Assembly (NCBI RefSeq): GCF_006385175.1 | Contig: NZ_VFIY01000014.1 | Coordinates: forward strand, 1-64,000 | Source of the DNA: Emcibacter nanhaiensis | GTDB lineage: Bacteria; Pseudomonadota; Alphaproteobacteria; Sphingomonadales; Emcibacteraceae | Length of the DNA: 64,000 bases | Direction of reading: 5' to 3' | Shown: positions 36,182-44,993 of the stretch, one piece after another | How positions within the stretch are numbered: position 1 is the first letter of the stretch | Layout: every line of letters starts with the position of its first letter | The notes under the pieces: generated by a model | Told to the model about the DNA's origin: nothing | Databases searched by the model: none | Seen by the model: the letters and a program-made list of their open reading frames with translations, nothing else | Program-made: the position numbers and the translations under genes

Positions 36182-36937
36182 TTATTCAAGATCGATGGAG
36201 GTGCTGTAGCGATACCGGTCGGCCCGCATAAACAGATGGGTCACGGCGATCACATCCTCATTTTCATCAACATAAAGATGTTCCATGAAGAAAATAGGAT
36301 CTCCAAACTCAATATGCAGCATCCGCGCGATATCTATGTCAGCCACCGCTGCTTCCACATGCTGCTCGATACGAATGATTTTCCGGGGAAACTTCCGCTG
36401 AAGCATCTCGATGAAACTGCCCGTCCCCTCAAAATCATCCTTGACGATGAGTTGTTTTGAATCCGGTCTGCCATAACTCACATGATAGGAGATCGGTTCG
36501 CCGTTTTTAGACCGTAACCTTCTCATACACCACAAATTGTCATCTTCAGAAATATTCAGCAGGCGGCGTACATGAACAGATCCCCTGTCATCCTCGATGC
36601 TCAATACAGTCTGGTCAACATTCTGCGTTTTACCGGAGGCCCAGTTCAACCAGTCTGTAAAATGTCCTGACTGCTTGATGTCGATAACATCGTCTTCCGT
36701 GGCCCGAATAACAACGGTCCCCTTGCCCCGCTGCGTCGTAACCCAGCCCTCTTCCTTGAGCAAAGCCAGAGACTTGCGCATCGTGATATTACTGACATTG
36801 AAAACTTTCTCCAGCTTGCTGGAGGCCGGAATACATTCCCCCACGGCATATTGACCGTCAATGATCCGCGCCTTGATCGTATCTGCTACTTGACGGTAAA
36901 AAGGAACTGTCCTGGCATTCGTGTTTTGTTTACTCAT
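36182..36937 (-). CDS. GntR family regulator, HutC subfamily (UTRA domain)
   Basis: The protein (251 aa) has a winged helix at about 12-75: PFYRQVADTIKARIIDGQY, KLEKVFNVSNITMRKSLALL, then TTQRGKGTVV. A UTRA ligand domain follows at about 100-245, ending in LFMRADRYRYSTSIDLE. HutC-type proteins usually repress and bind AT-rich palindromes. The ATG at 36937 gives the usual short arm before the helix; an upstream TTG (37018) would add 27 residues that do not look like the family. The palindrome at 37079-37092 sits in its own upstream region and recurs six times elsewhere in the module, so this protein is the best candidate for controlling 24393-61964. Confidence 0.9.
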   Translation of the reverse strand: MSKQNTNARTVPFYRQVADTIKARIIDGQYAVGECIPASSKLEKVFNVSNITMRKSLALLKEEGWVTTQRGKGTVVIRATEDDVIDIKQSGHFTDWLNWASGKTQNVDQTVLSIEDDRGSVHVRRLLNISEDDNLWCMRRLRSKNGEPISYHVSYGRPDSKQLIVKDDFEGTGSFIEMLQRKFPRKIIRIEQHVEAAVADIDIARMLHIEFGDPIFFMEHLYVDENEDVIAVTHLFMRADRYRYSTSIDLE

Positions 36938-37078
36938 CTGCCTTGTCTTAGCTGTCCTTCTGGTTAGCCATGAAGTGACTTTATTTTCCGGGCCATCCAG
37001 GACCGGCATTCCTGCCAACGCCCGGATATGAAGTTGAGATATTGATCTATTTCCTCGCTCATTGCAAGTGGCATGAAA

Positions 37079-37092
37079 GTATGTGCCTATAC
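37079..37092. promoter_or_regulatory. GntR-type operator, site 2 (before the GntR gene)
   Basis: The minus strand reads GTATAGGCACATAC, fitting GTAT-N5-CATAC. It is the most GC-rich of the seven. It lies between the CoA-transferase end (37122) and the regulator, consistent with self-control. Confidence 0.5.
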
Positions 37093-37121
37093 CTTTTCAA
37101 ATTGAAAAACTACATCATTCT

Positions 37122-38336
37122 CTAGATAACTCCTTCTTCTTCCAAAACTTTCATTTCTTTTTCCGACAATCCAAGAAGACCGCCGTAAACCATTTCGTTG
37201 GCCCCGCCGAGTACAGGGCCCGGATTTTCTATCCGACCGGGCGTTTTCGACAATCTGGGGATAACATTTGGCATCACGCAGCGCTCATTGCTTTCCGTGA
37301 CGACCGTCCTGAGGTTCTCTCGTTCTTCAAACTGCTCATTGACAAAAATATCGGCGATGGTCTGGATTGCCGCACAGGGCACCCCGGCCCTGTCACAGGC
37401 CTCAACCGCTTCGTCAGCGGTCCTACCGGACAACCATTCATCGACAATATTGTTGATATGGTCCGCGCTGGCCAGACGTTGTCGAACGCTCCCGAACCGG
37501 TCCAGCCCGGCGAGTTCAGGTTTTCCAACCATTTCCGCAAACCTTTGAAAAATCTTGTCGCTTGAACAGGCCAGAGCAATCCACTGGCCGTCACTGCATT
37601 TGAAATGCCCGTGAGGAGACGCATTGCTTGTTCCCGTTCCCATTCGGCCCCGGACAATACCGGATTTGGCGTAACTGGGCGCGATATCATCCAGAACCCG
37701 AAAAATTGATTCATAAAGAGCCAGATCGATAAACTGGCCGCCGACCTTGTCTCTGGCCTGCAAAGCCAGCAAGATCCCGACCGCGCCATATAGTCCTGAA
37801 ATATAGTCGGCAAGAGAGGTGGACCCGGGTGTCAGCGGCGCTCCTCCGGGCAGGCCTGTCAGATGAGCCAGGCCGCCAAAAGCATGAGCAATCCGGGCAA
37901 ACCCTGCTTTATGGCGAAGCGGACCCGTCTGGCCAAAACCTGATATTCTGAGCATGACGAGCTCCGGATTTTCCCGGACAAGCCGATCAAACCCCAGCCC
38001 CCATTTCTCCAGCGTTCCCGGGCGGAAATTTTCGCATACCACATCCGCCCTGCGAACAAGTTTGCGGAAGAGTGCAGCGCCCTTTTCACGGGACAGATCA
38101 AGCGTGACGGACTTTTTATTGCGCGCCTCACTGTACCAGCACAATGAATCACTTGAATCCGACGGCGTACCGAATTTGCGCAGGGGGTCGCCCGCACCGG
38201 GTTTTTCCACCTTTATGACTTCCGCCCCGAATTCTCCAAGTATCGTGGCGGCAAAAGGGGCGGCAATAAATGTGCCCAGATCAATAATGCGAATGCCGGA
38301 TAGCGGCAAAGGATTGTTCCCAGATTCAGTCTTCAT
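37122..38336 (-). CDS. CaiB/BaiF family III CoA-transferase
   Basis: The protein (404 aa) has ENFRPGTLEKWGLGF near 102-117, ISGFGQTGP near 131-139 and the catalytic Asp in STSLADYISGLYGA (Asp177), which matches Asp169 of formyl-CoA transferase. It moves CoA between carboxylic acids through an aspartyl-CoA intermediate. The family includes enzymes for carnitine, oxalate, citramalate and mesaconate. The acceptor here cannot be told. Unlike the neighbour at 34871 it lacks the racemase His/Asp pair. It has its own upstream operator (38405-38418). With the CitE-type lyase at 52641 it could form part of a mesaconate route. Confidence 0.85.
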   Translation of the reverse strand: MKTESGNNPLPLSGIRIIDLGTFIAAPFAATILGEFGAEVIKVEKPGAGDPLRKFGTPSDSSDSLCWYSEARNKKSVTLDLSREKGAALFRKLVRRADVVCENFRPGTLEKWGLGFDRLVRENPELVMLRISGFGQTGPLRHKAGFARIAHAFGGLAHLTGLPGGAPLTPGSTSLADYISGLYGAVGILLALQARDKVGGQFIDLALYESIFRVLDDIAPSYAKSGIVRGRMGTGTSNASPHGHFKCSDGQWIALACSSDKIFQRFAEMVGKPELAGLDRFGSVRQRLASADHINNIVDEWLSGRTADEAVEACDRAGVPCAAIQTIADIFVNEQFEERENLRTVVTESNERCVMPNVIPRLSKTPGRIENPGPVLGGANEMVYGGLLGLSEKEMKVLEEEGVI

Positions 38337-38404
38337 ACCAGCAATATCACCCTATATGGCCGAACAGCAAACAACAGTGGTTGCAGTCTGTCAGACATAA
38401 TATA

Positions 38405-38418
38405 GTATGTTTTAATAC
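38405..38418. promoter_or_regulatory. GntR-type operator, site 3 (before the CoA-transferase)
   Basis: The minus strand reads GTATTAAAACATAC, and the flanks TTGTATGTTA and TATATT extend the match to site 4 (44821) over about 30 bp. It lies 69 bp before the CoA-transferase start. Confidence 0.6.
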
Positions 38419-38473
38419 TAACATACAATTTTAAGAAGTGTACAATAAAATCATATTATTGTTGCTCCGCCCC

Positions 38474-39832
38474 CTAGTCCCGTCGACGGAATGCACGTTC
38501 GGTGACATGAAAATATGCGGGACGACCTTTGCCGGAAAAGCCTGGAAAATACCCGGAAACCGGCATGGGAATTCCGTCAAACGAACAGCTCGCCCTATTG
38601 TGTTCTATCAAATTGACATCGAATTCCATGGTCGCTCCGTCCATATATTCTCCCCCCAGGCAGGCCTTCAGTCGGCTTCCCTGTAAGGTAATGTCTATGC
38701 TCTGGCCATGCCGGACATAGCGACCGCAGTAGCGGGAAAGATCAAAATTCTTCTGATCGGGTGCGGCAGGCAGTGCGGGAGCCCGGAAACCGGCGCCGGC
38801 GAGCAAAAACGGCTCCATCACGGCTCGATAGAGTTGCAGGGCGCCAGGCCCGTTGGCCAGCAGAACAGCGGCGAAATCATGGCGCGGGGAAAATCGCAGA
38901 TACGCGCTCATTCCCATCCAGCCGCCATCATGTCCGGTCATATCCGCACCGTCCCAATAATATTGCATCCACCCCAGCCCCCAGGAGGTATATCTGCCGG
39001 AAAGCGGTATCCGGACCTGCGGTTTTTGCATTTCCGCAATCGTTTTTTCCTGTACAAGCCTCTTCCCCTTGGCCGTCACGCCTTTGTTCATGTGGAACCG
39101 GGCGAACATCAAAAGGTCCCGCGCTGACATGCCCAATACGGTGCCGGAAGGCGCATTGGATCTCGGGGCAAAGGCCGTTTCCGCATGATCCAGACCGCGT
39201 GGTCCCATTACATGCCCGATCGCGGTATTGAAAAACAGGGCCTCTTCGGCAAACATCACCGCATGATCCAGCCCCAGAGGAACGAGAAGACGTTCTTTCA
39301 ACACCTTGTCAAAGGGCGCCCCTTCCACAAGTTCAATAATCCGGCCAAGAATGATATATCCCACATTGCAGTAAGAGAAGAACTCGCCGGGTTCGTGCAG
39401 GAGGTTGACACCGTCAAGCAGTCTGATGAATTTTTCAAGGCAATCCTCCCCCCGTCCCGTATCCGCAATCAGGTCACCGTCTATGCCCGAGGTATGCGAC
39501 AGGAGATGACGCAGGGTAATCAAAGCAGTCTTTTCCTTCTGCGCCAGGTTGAAATGATCCAGATATTTCGTAACAGGCGCTTCCAGGTCCAGCTTCCCTT
39601 CCTCCACAAGCATCATGACCAGGGTCGCGGTCAAAGATTTTGTAACGGAGCCGATTTGGAAAACGCTGTCCTGCGTCACAGCAACACCGGTTCTGAAATT
39701 CACGACGCCGGCGGCGGCCTGATAAATTTCCCCTTTGTGGTAGACAGCGGCAACTGCGCCCGGAACATCGGTTGCCTGCCGGGCTGTCCCGAGAAGCTCT
39801 TGAAGATTGTAAAAAATATCATTTCCAGACAT
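38474..39832 (-). CDS. Serine hydrolase, class C beta-lactamase fold (MlrB-like)
   Basis: The protein (452 aa) has the SxxK motif GSVTKSL (Ser62-Lys65), the YxN motif FSYCNVGY (154-156) and the third motif GHDGGWMG near 307, followed by a small C-terminal beta domain. This fold covers esterases, D-aminopeptidases and MlrB, the enzyme that cuts linear microcystin. No signal peptide is evident, so it is probably cytoplasmic. It lies three bases after an alpha/beta hydrolase gene at the end of the receptor-transporter operon, which suggests it acts on the imported compound. Assignment to MlrB function is not possible from motifs alone. Confidence 0.83.
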   Translation of the reverse strand: MSGNDIFYNLQELLGTARQATDVPGAVAAVYHKGEIYQAAAGVVNFRTGVAVTQDSVFQIGSVTKSLTATLVMMLVEEGKLDLEAPVTKYLDHFNLAQKEKTALITLRHLLSHTSGIDGDLIADTGRGEDCLEKFIRLLDGVNLLHEPGEFFSYCNVGYIILGRIIELVEGAPFDKVLKERLLVPLGLDHAVMFAEEALFFNTAIGHVMGPRGLDHAETAFAPRSNAPSGTVLGMSARDLLMFARFHMNKGVTAKGKRLVQEKTIAEMQKPQVRIPLSGRYTSWGLGWMQYYWDGADMTGHDGGWMGMSAYLRFSPRHDFAAVLLANGPGALQLYRAVMEPFLLAGAGFRAPALPAAPDQKNFDLSRYCGRYVRHGQSIDITLQGSRLKACLGGEYMDGATMEFDVNLIEHNRASCSFDGIPMPVSGYFPGFSGKGRPAYFHVTERAFRRRD

Positions 39833-39835
39833 GAT

Positions 39836-40951
39836 CTACCCGTCCGTTTCCCCGGTTACCTGCTCAAGCAAATGCCGCAGCTCATCCAGTATAAAGCCGG
39901 GCTCCTCCCGGTGCAGATCGTGAGTGGTTCCCGGGGGCCCCACTTTGATCCTGCCCTGTGTGGAGAGCGCCGCATTTACTTCCCCCCTCTGCTCCTGCAG
40001 CGCGGCGAGGTTTGCGATCTGGAGATCGGAAAAATCCGGCAAGGCCTGCTTGAGACGATGCCGGTCACTCATGCCCTGACCATCCGGCACAAGCGCATAT
40101 AACGGCACATTCCCCAGGGAGCCGGCTTCCCGCACAAGTCCCAGCGGATCATCAAAGATGGCGTTCAGGGCATAGACCCAGCCTGTATGGGACTTGGGCT
40201 GCGCCATAAGACCGAGACGCATTTGACCAAGTTCGCTCCGATCATACTTACCGGGATCTTTCGCCGGCAACCGCATCCACAACAGGCCGAAAGCCGCCAT
40301 AACTGACAACCAGAGACTGTCACCCGGAATATTTCCCGGTCCCCGCAAACCGGAAACATAAGCGAAATTATCCGCCGTCCCGGCATCCAGCAACAACAAT
40401 CCCGCAACCTTTTCAGGATACATCCTGGCAAAACTGGTCGCCAGCATGCCGCCCAGGGAGTGACCGGCCAGAATAACCGGAGCGGTTTCGCCGGCCTGCT
40501 CCAGTATCGCGGATAGCTCCGCCGCCTCATTGGACAAACTCCGGGGGCCCGACCCGGTATCGCTCCAGCCGCTACCAAAACGGTCAAATATAAATGAACG
40601 GTTCCAGCCGGACAGGGCGTTGTGCAGATCCAGCATCTCAATTCCAGGATCATGACTTCCCGGAATCCAGACCACTGTCGGCCGGGATGCCCGATCCCCC
40701 TCGACCAGATAGTGCGCCCGAAAACCATTCACATCGGCATATTTGCCGGGCGCCGGGTAGCATCTGTGAAATCTCCAGACCCTGTACAAATGGAACAGTG
40801 CCCCCACCAACATCAGCAGGCCCGGCAGCAGCACAGCCATTCCTGCATTCATCATATCCGCCTGAAAAAGCAACAGCCCTGCCCCGACCACAGGACAGGC
40901 AATGACTATGCCAAGAACATTACTGCTCAATAAACGATAACCCAAAAACAT
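39836..40951 (-). CDS. Alpha/beta hydrolase with N-terminal membrane segments
   Basis: The protein (371 aa) begins with two hydrophobic segments (about 10-30 and 35-56), then a hydrolase core: IFDRFGSGWSDTGSGP, nucleophile elbow LAGHSLGGML (Ser165) and a late His in GTTHDLHRE near 346. It is probably anchored in the inner membrane. Its stop lies three bases before the beta-lactamase-fold gene and its start directly follows the transporter stop, so all three are likely co-translated. It could cleave an ester or amide of the incoming compound. Confidence 0.83.
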   Translation of the reverse strand: MFLGYRLLSSNVLGIVIACPVVGAGLLLFQADMMNAGMAVLLPGLLMLVGALFHLYRVWRFHRCYPAPGKYADVNGFRAHYLVEGDRASRPTVVWIPGSHDPGIEMLDLHNALSGWNRSFIFDRFGSGWSDTGSGPRSLSNEAAELSAILEQAGETAPVILAGHSLGGMLATSFARMYPEKVAGLLLLDAGTADNFAYVSGLRGPGNIPGDSLWLSVMAAFGLLWMRLPAKDPGKYDRSELGQMRLGLMAQPKSHTGWVYALNAIFDDPLGLVREAGSLGNVPLYALVPDGQGMSDRHRLKQALPDFSDLQIANLAALQEQRGEVNAALSTQGRIKVGPPGTTHDLHREEPGFILDELRHLLEQVTGETDG

Positions 40952-42289
40952 CTATGCTTTCCGTTGATCCAGCCGACGGCGTATAATGTCGTGCCGGCGC
41001 GCATCCAGGGGAAACTTCAACACCAGTATAACGGCAATAACCGTGATCAGCACAGGCAGCCCCACCATAGAGAACTTCAACCCGAAAACAGCCATCTCCG
41101 TCTGGCTGGCAGACTTGGCGTCAAAAGAGAAAAAAGACAGCATATAAAAGGCTACGCCGCCGCCGATTGCCGCAGCGGCCTTCTGCACGAATCCCATCAG
41201 GGCGAAATAGTTTCCTGCCCGATTGGCGCCCGACTTCAGGGTATCATAATCAATGACATCACCCAGAATGGACATCGGCACGACGGTCGTCGCCCCGCCT
41301 GCCATCGCCACCGCCGCCATCCACACCGTAAAAGGCACAAAAGAATCCTGCCCGGGCGGAATCAGCAACACAACAGGGATCACAATGATATTCAACCCGC
41401 AGCTAAGGGCCAGAGCCCCGTGTTTCCCAAGACGGTAGACCACCTGGACCCACAAGGGAACAGAGGCCAGCAACGCCCCCATATTCACAATCATGACATG
41501 CGAGATTTTATCGCCAATTCCGAGAAAGGAATCCATATACAACACAATGCAGGTCGCCAGCATCCCCAGCGCGGAACCAATAAGCAGCAGGACAGCCACA
41601 AACAGCCAGAACGGCCTGTTGCCGCGGACCGCGTTAAACAGGTCCCTGACGGAGGGATTTCCCGCTGCCGTAACTTCCGTTTGCGGCGCGAACACAAGAC
41701 AGGGAACAATGAAGAGAGGAAGAGAAATCATCACGATCACCCCCATCAGAAAGATGGCGTCCGGAGTCATCTCGGAATTCTCGAAAACCGGCAACAAGGG
41801 CACGGCCATGATCAGGGCGAAGCCAAGGGGTCCCAGAAACGCATGGAACGACGAGATCCGCGTGCGTTGCCTGTAATCGCGGGAAAGCTCGCTGCCCCAT
41901 GCCAGATGAGGCACGGCAATCAGGGTCCAGCCCAGATAAAGGAAAAATATGGAGGTAAAAAAATACCCGAATCCCGCTGTCGGTGGTGGCGCATAAAGAA
42001 AATAGACGGAAAGTGCGGACACCAGAACTCCACCAGCCAGCCAGGGCTTCCTGCGCCCGAAAGGAGACTCTGTAACATCCGACAAATACCCGACAAGTTG
42101 ATCGGTAACGGCGTCGAAAAGGCGTATCAGGAACAATGCCGTTCCGATCGAAGCGAGGCTTATGGCTGTATGCTTGGCATAGAAAGCAGGCAAAATCGCG
42201 CCGATCGGCCCCATCATCATGGATAACGGAATAACCGGCAGGGCATAGGCCAGAAGACGTCCTGTATTCACTTGGCTTCTTTCTTTCAC
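40952..42289 (-). CDS. GPH/MFS-type cation symporter B
   Basis: The protein (445 aa from this start) has about twelve hydrophobic segments with LIRLFDAVTDQLVGYLSDVT and FGRRKPWLAGG near 55-85, and DVIDYDTLKSGANRAGNYF near 340, the same signatures as symporter A. It belongs to the operon TonB receptor 3 - symporter - hydrolase - hydrolase. The GTG at 42289, eight bases after AAAGG, is taken as start; an in-frame GTG at 42304 is possible. Two symporters and two receptors in one regulon suggest that two forms or fragments of a substrate are imported. Confidence 0.87.
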   Translation of the reverse strand: MKERSQVNTGRLLAYALPVIPLSMMMGPIGAILPAFYAKHTAISLASIGTALFLIRLFDAVTDQLVGYLSDVTESPFGRRKPWLAGGVLVSALSVYFLYAPPPTAGFGYFFTSIFFLYLGWTLIAVPHLAWGSELSRDYRQRTRISSFHAFLGPLGFALIMAVPLLPVFENSEMTPDAIFLMGVIVMISLPLFIVPCLVFAPQTEVTAAGNPSVRDLFNAVRGNRPFWLFVAVLLLIGSALGMLATCIVLYMDSFLGIGDKISHVMIVNMGALLASVPLWVQVVYRLGKHGALALSCGLNIIVIPVVLLIPPGQDSFVPFTVWMAAVAMAGGATTVVPMSILGDVIDYDTLKSGANRAGNYFALMGFVQKAAAAIGGGVAFYMLSFFSFDAKSASQTEMAVFGLKFSMVGLPVLITVIAVILVLKFPLDARRHDIIRRRLDQRKA

Positions 42290-42409
42290 GTGACGGCCTT
42301 TCACAGACAGACAGAGCGGAAACTCCGGTCGGTGTCAAAAAAAGGAAAACCGCACGGCATGACTCCCATGCGATTTTCCCGAAATTATATCCTGCAATCC
42401 TGCAGAGCC

Positions 42410-44698
42410 CTAGAAATCATATTTCAGGTTGATTCCGACGGTCCTGGGTTTGTTCCGGTGGAAACCGCCAAAATTGTCGTCCCCGAGGGCGGCGAACTCA
42501 TCCCAGACATTTTCCACAAACAGGGTCGCCGTCCAGTTCTCCGCCGCTACGGCCACACTTACATTGCCGACAGCGTAGGAAGGCTGAACAGAATCGCCAA
42601 ATCCAATGCCTTCGTTCACGCCGGCCTCAAGACGGCTGAAACTTTCCCCGACAAAACTGACGTCGCCGTGGAACACCATATTCAGTTCGTCATTGATCGG
42701 ATAAACATACTGGGCTGTGCCGCCGAATTTATACTTCGGCACATTGGGCAAACGCGACCCGCTTTCGATGATTGTCCCCTCGGTGGAGAAATTGGCGCCC
42801 GGAATATCCTCATCCAGCTCTGCCTCGCTGATATTGCCGGCAAAAGTCAGGGTAAGACGGTCTGTAGGCTGCGCCACGATCTCCAGTTCCAGCCCCGCTG
42901 AATGGGCCGAACCGGCGTTACTAATATAGCCGACCCCGAAATTTGCGTCAAAATCGGAGATCTGCAAATCCTTCCAGTCGATATAATAAGCCGCTGCAAT
43001 AACGGTGAGGCGACCGTCCGCCAGGGTAAACTTGCCCCCCACCTCATAGTTTATGGTGCTGTCGTTCTTGTAGCGGTTCTGGGCATTGGGCAGAACATCC
43101 GCCAACAGGTTAGCGCCGCCTGACCGATACCCACGCGCGACCGTAAAGAACATCATCGCGTTCTCGCTGGCCGTATAGGACAGAGTGGCCTTGGGCGTAA
43201 AATCATCAATCTTGTTGTTGTCCAGCACATAAGGCAGTGTGAACCCGGACGCTGGCGTATATACCAGTGCGCCGCTTGTGGAATCCACGATATCCTGTTT
43301 TTCCTGGAACCAGCGCAGCCCTACGGTCACATCCAGTTTGTCCGTGATCTCGTAGGAGGCCTCTCCGAAAATGGCGATATTTTCCAGTTTCGTTGTTGTC
43401 GCGCTGGTGAAAACTCCTCCCGGCACCAGCTCACCCGGGGTTTCGCCGAGAAGGTTGCCGGCGCCGAAGGTAAAGTCCGGAGTTGAGACCCGGTAGGCGG
43501 AATTCTGGATTTCGTAGTCCCGGTAAAACCCGCCTAGCGTCCAGGTCAAACGGGAATCATTGTCCGACACCAGTCGCACTTCCTGGGTGAAAGCCTCGCT
43601 ATCCGTGGCGATATACACCAGCGACTGGGTGAAACTATATTCACCGCCGGTAATCGGGACAAAGAACGTATCAAAAAAGGCAAGCGTCCCCGGCGCATCG
43701 GTATAGCGGATCGCTGTATCACGCTGCGTATAGGAGGATGCCGATGTCAAGGTGAAGCCGCCAAAATCATAGTCAATGGTCAGACTGTAAAGATCATAGT
43801 CATCCGAACGCGGATTCAGCGCGGCCAGGGCTACGTCCTCACCGTCGTTCACCACATTGTTATTGTCCGTATCCAGGCGGTTGAAAATGCCCATAGCCGT
43901 AATCGTCAGATCATCTGTCGCCTGAAAACGGGCGGAGACGCGCGCCGCATAGGTTTCAGCCGAATTGGTGTCTTCCTGCTCGGCCCCCGGAAGAATATTG
44001 TCAATCCATCCACCGGAATCGCGATAAAGGCCAACCGCACGGATCGCCAGCTTGTCCTCGACAACCGGTACATTCAGCATGCCGCTGACGGAGTAGTCCT
44101 CTCCCCCGTCTTTGATCATGCCGAAGGTAGCATCCACCGCCCCTTCAAATTCCGTCGTATTGGGCTTTTTGGTGATAACCCTGATCGTGCCCCCCATCGA
44201 TCCTTCCCCATACAAGGTGCCCTGCGGGCCCCGCAGGACCTCCACACGCTCAATGTCAAACATCTTGAAATCAGGCTGGGCCCCCTGATCCATTGCGGTG
44301 ATAGAAATCTCGTCAATATAATAACTGACCGTGGAAACACCGACCTCGCCTGAAACGCCGCGAATGGTCATGCGGGTCTGTCCCGGCGAAAATTCAACAA
44401 AATCCAGACCCGGCACAAATCTGGCATAATCAGAGAAGTTATCCGCCCCGAGCTCTTCCAGGTGAGTTCCAGTCAACGCCGAGATACTTTGCGGCACCTC
44501 GAGGAGCCTCTGGGACCTGCGGTTCGCCGTCACCACAATTTCGTCAAACGCGAATTCCTCTTCATTCTCAACATCCCCGTCTGCACCATAAGCCGTGCCG
44601 ACGAGCGCCAGCATCGACAAGGTCGACCCGAGGGCTGTTGACCGCATTTTATTATATATTCCCCCCTTGCTCACGCGAGGCATTGAATTGTAGCTCAT
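42410..44698 (-). CDS. TonB-dependent outer-membrane receptor 3
   Basis: The protein (762 aa) has a signal peptide (about 1-39, ending near VGTAYGADG), the TonB-box-like FDEIVVTANRRSQRLLEV, the plug motif IERVEVLRGPQGTLYGEGSM near 160-175, and a barrel ending in RTVGINLKYDF. AGGAGA precedes the start. It diverges from the exported serine hydrolase at 44994 over a 295-bp region with a GntR-type operator. The plug begins ISALTGTHLEELG, different from receptors 1 and 2, so the three are not recent copies. Confidence 0.93.
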   Translation of the reverse strand: MSYNSMPRVSKGGIYNKMRSTALGSTLSMLALVGTAYGADGDVENEEEFAFDEIVVTANRRSQRLLEVPQSISALTGTHLEELGADNFSDYARFVPGLDFVEFSPGQTRMTIRGVSGEVGVSTVSYYIDEISITAMDQGAQPDFKMFDIERVEVLRGPQGTLYGEGSMGGTIRVITKKPNTTEFEGAVDATFGMIKDGGEDYSVSGMLNVPVVEDKLAIRAVGLYRDSGGWIDNILPGAEQEDTNSAETYAARVSARFQATDDLTITAMGIFNRLDTDNNNVVNDGEDVALAALNPRSDDYDLYSLTIDYDFGGFTLTSASSYTQRDTAIRYTDAPGTLAFFDTFFVPITGGEYSFTQSLVYIATDSEAFTQEVRLVSDNDSRLTWTLGGFYRDYEIQNSAYRVSTPDFTFGAGNLLGETPGELVPGGVFTSATTTKLENIAIFGEASYEITDKLDVTVGLRWFQEKQDIVDSTSGALVYTPASGFTLPYVLDNNKIDDFTPKATLSYTASENAMMFFTVARGYRSGGANLLADVLPNAQNRYKNDSTINYEVGGKFTLADGRLTVIAAAYYIDWKDLQISDFDANFGVGYISNAGSAHSAGLELEIVAQPTDRLTLTFAGNISEAELDEDIPGANFSTEGTIIESGSRLPNVPKYKFGGTAQYVYPINDELNMVFHGDVSFVGESFSRLEAGVNEGIGFGDSVQPSYAVGNVSVAVAAENWTATLFVENVWDEFAALGDDNFGGFHRNKPRTVGINLKYDF

Positions 44699-44820
44699 AG
44701 AAACTCTCCTGTTGTATGCACTGATCGGACAAATTACTCACTGAACTTTCGACAGGGAGGATGATCAGCTTGCTGGTGTAAATTTATTTTTATGATGCTC
44801 TTGTTAGTTATTGTATGTAA

Positions 44821-44834
44821 GTATATAATCATAC
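44821..44834. promoter_or_regulatory. GntR-type operator, site 4 (divergent receptor/hydrolase promoter)
   Basis: GTATATAATCATAC, preceded by TTGTATGTAA and followed by TTTATT, matches site 3 (minus strand) at about 25 of 30 positions. It lies in the 295-bp gap between TonB receptor 3 and the exported serine hydrolase. Nothing else is seen in that gap. Confidence 0.6.
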
Positions 44835-44993
44835 TTTATTTATTGCAAGAGCTGAAAAAACATCGCAACATACCTGAGAAACTTCCAATATTTTCAATGG
44901 TATAGCTTCATACCAAATCATCTGGTATAAGTTTTCGGAACACCCGCGGCAATTTTTAGCCGGCCTAAACTCAAAAAAGCGAGGCATTGAAAT

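Noticed and set aside
40964-42226. Open frame of 420 codons on the plus strand
   Set aside because: It lies antisense to symporter B, has a low-complexity His/Gln/Arg-rich composition typical of an antisense reading of a membrane protein, and has no ribosome site.
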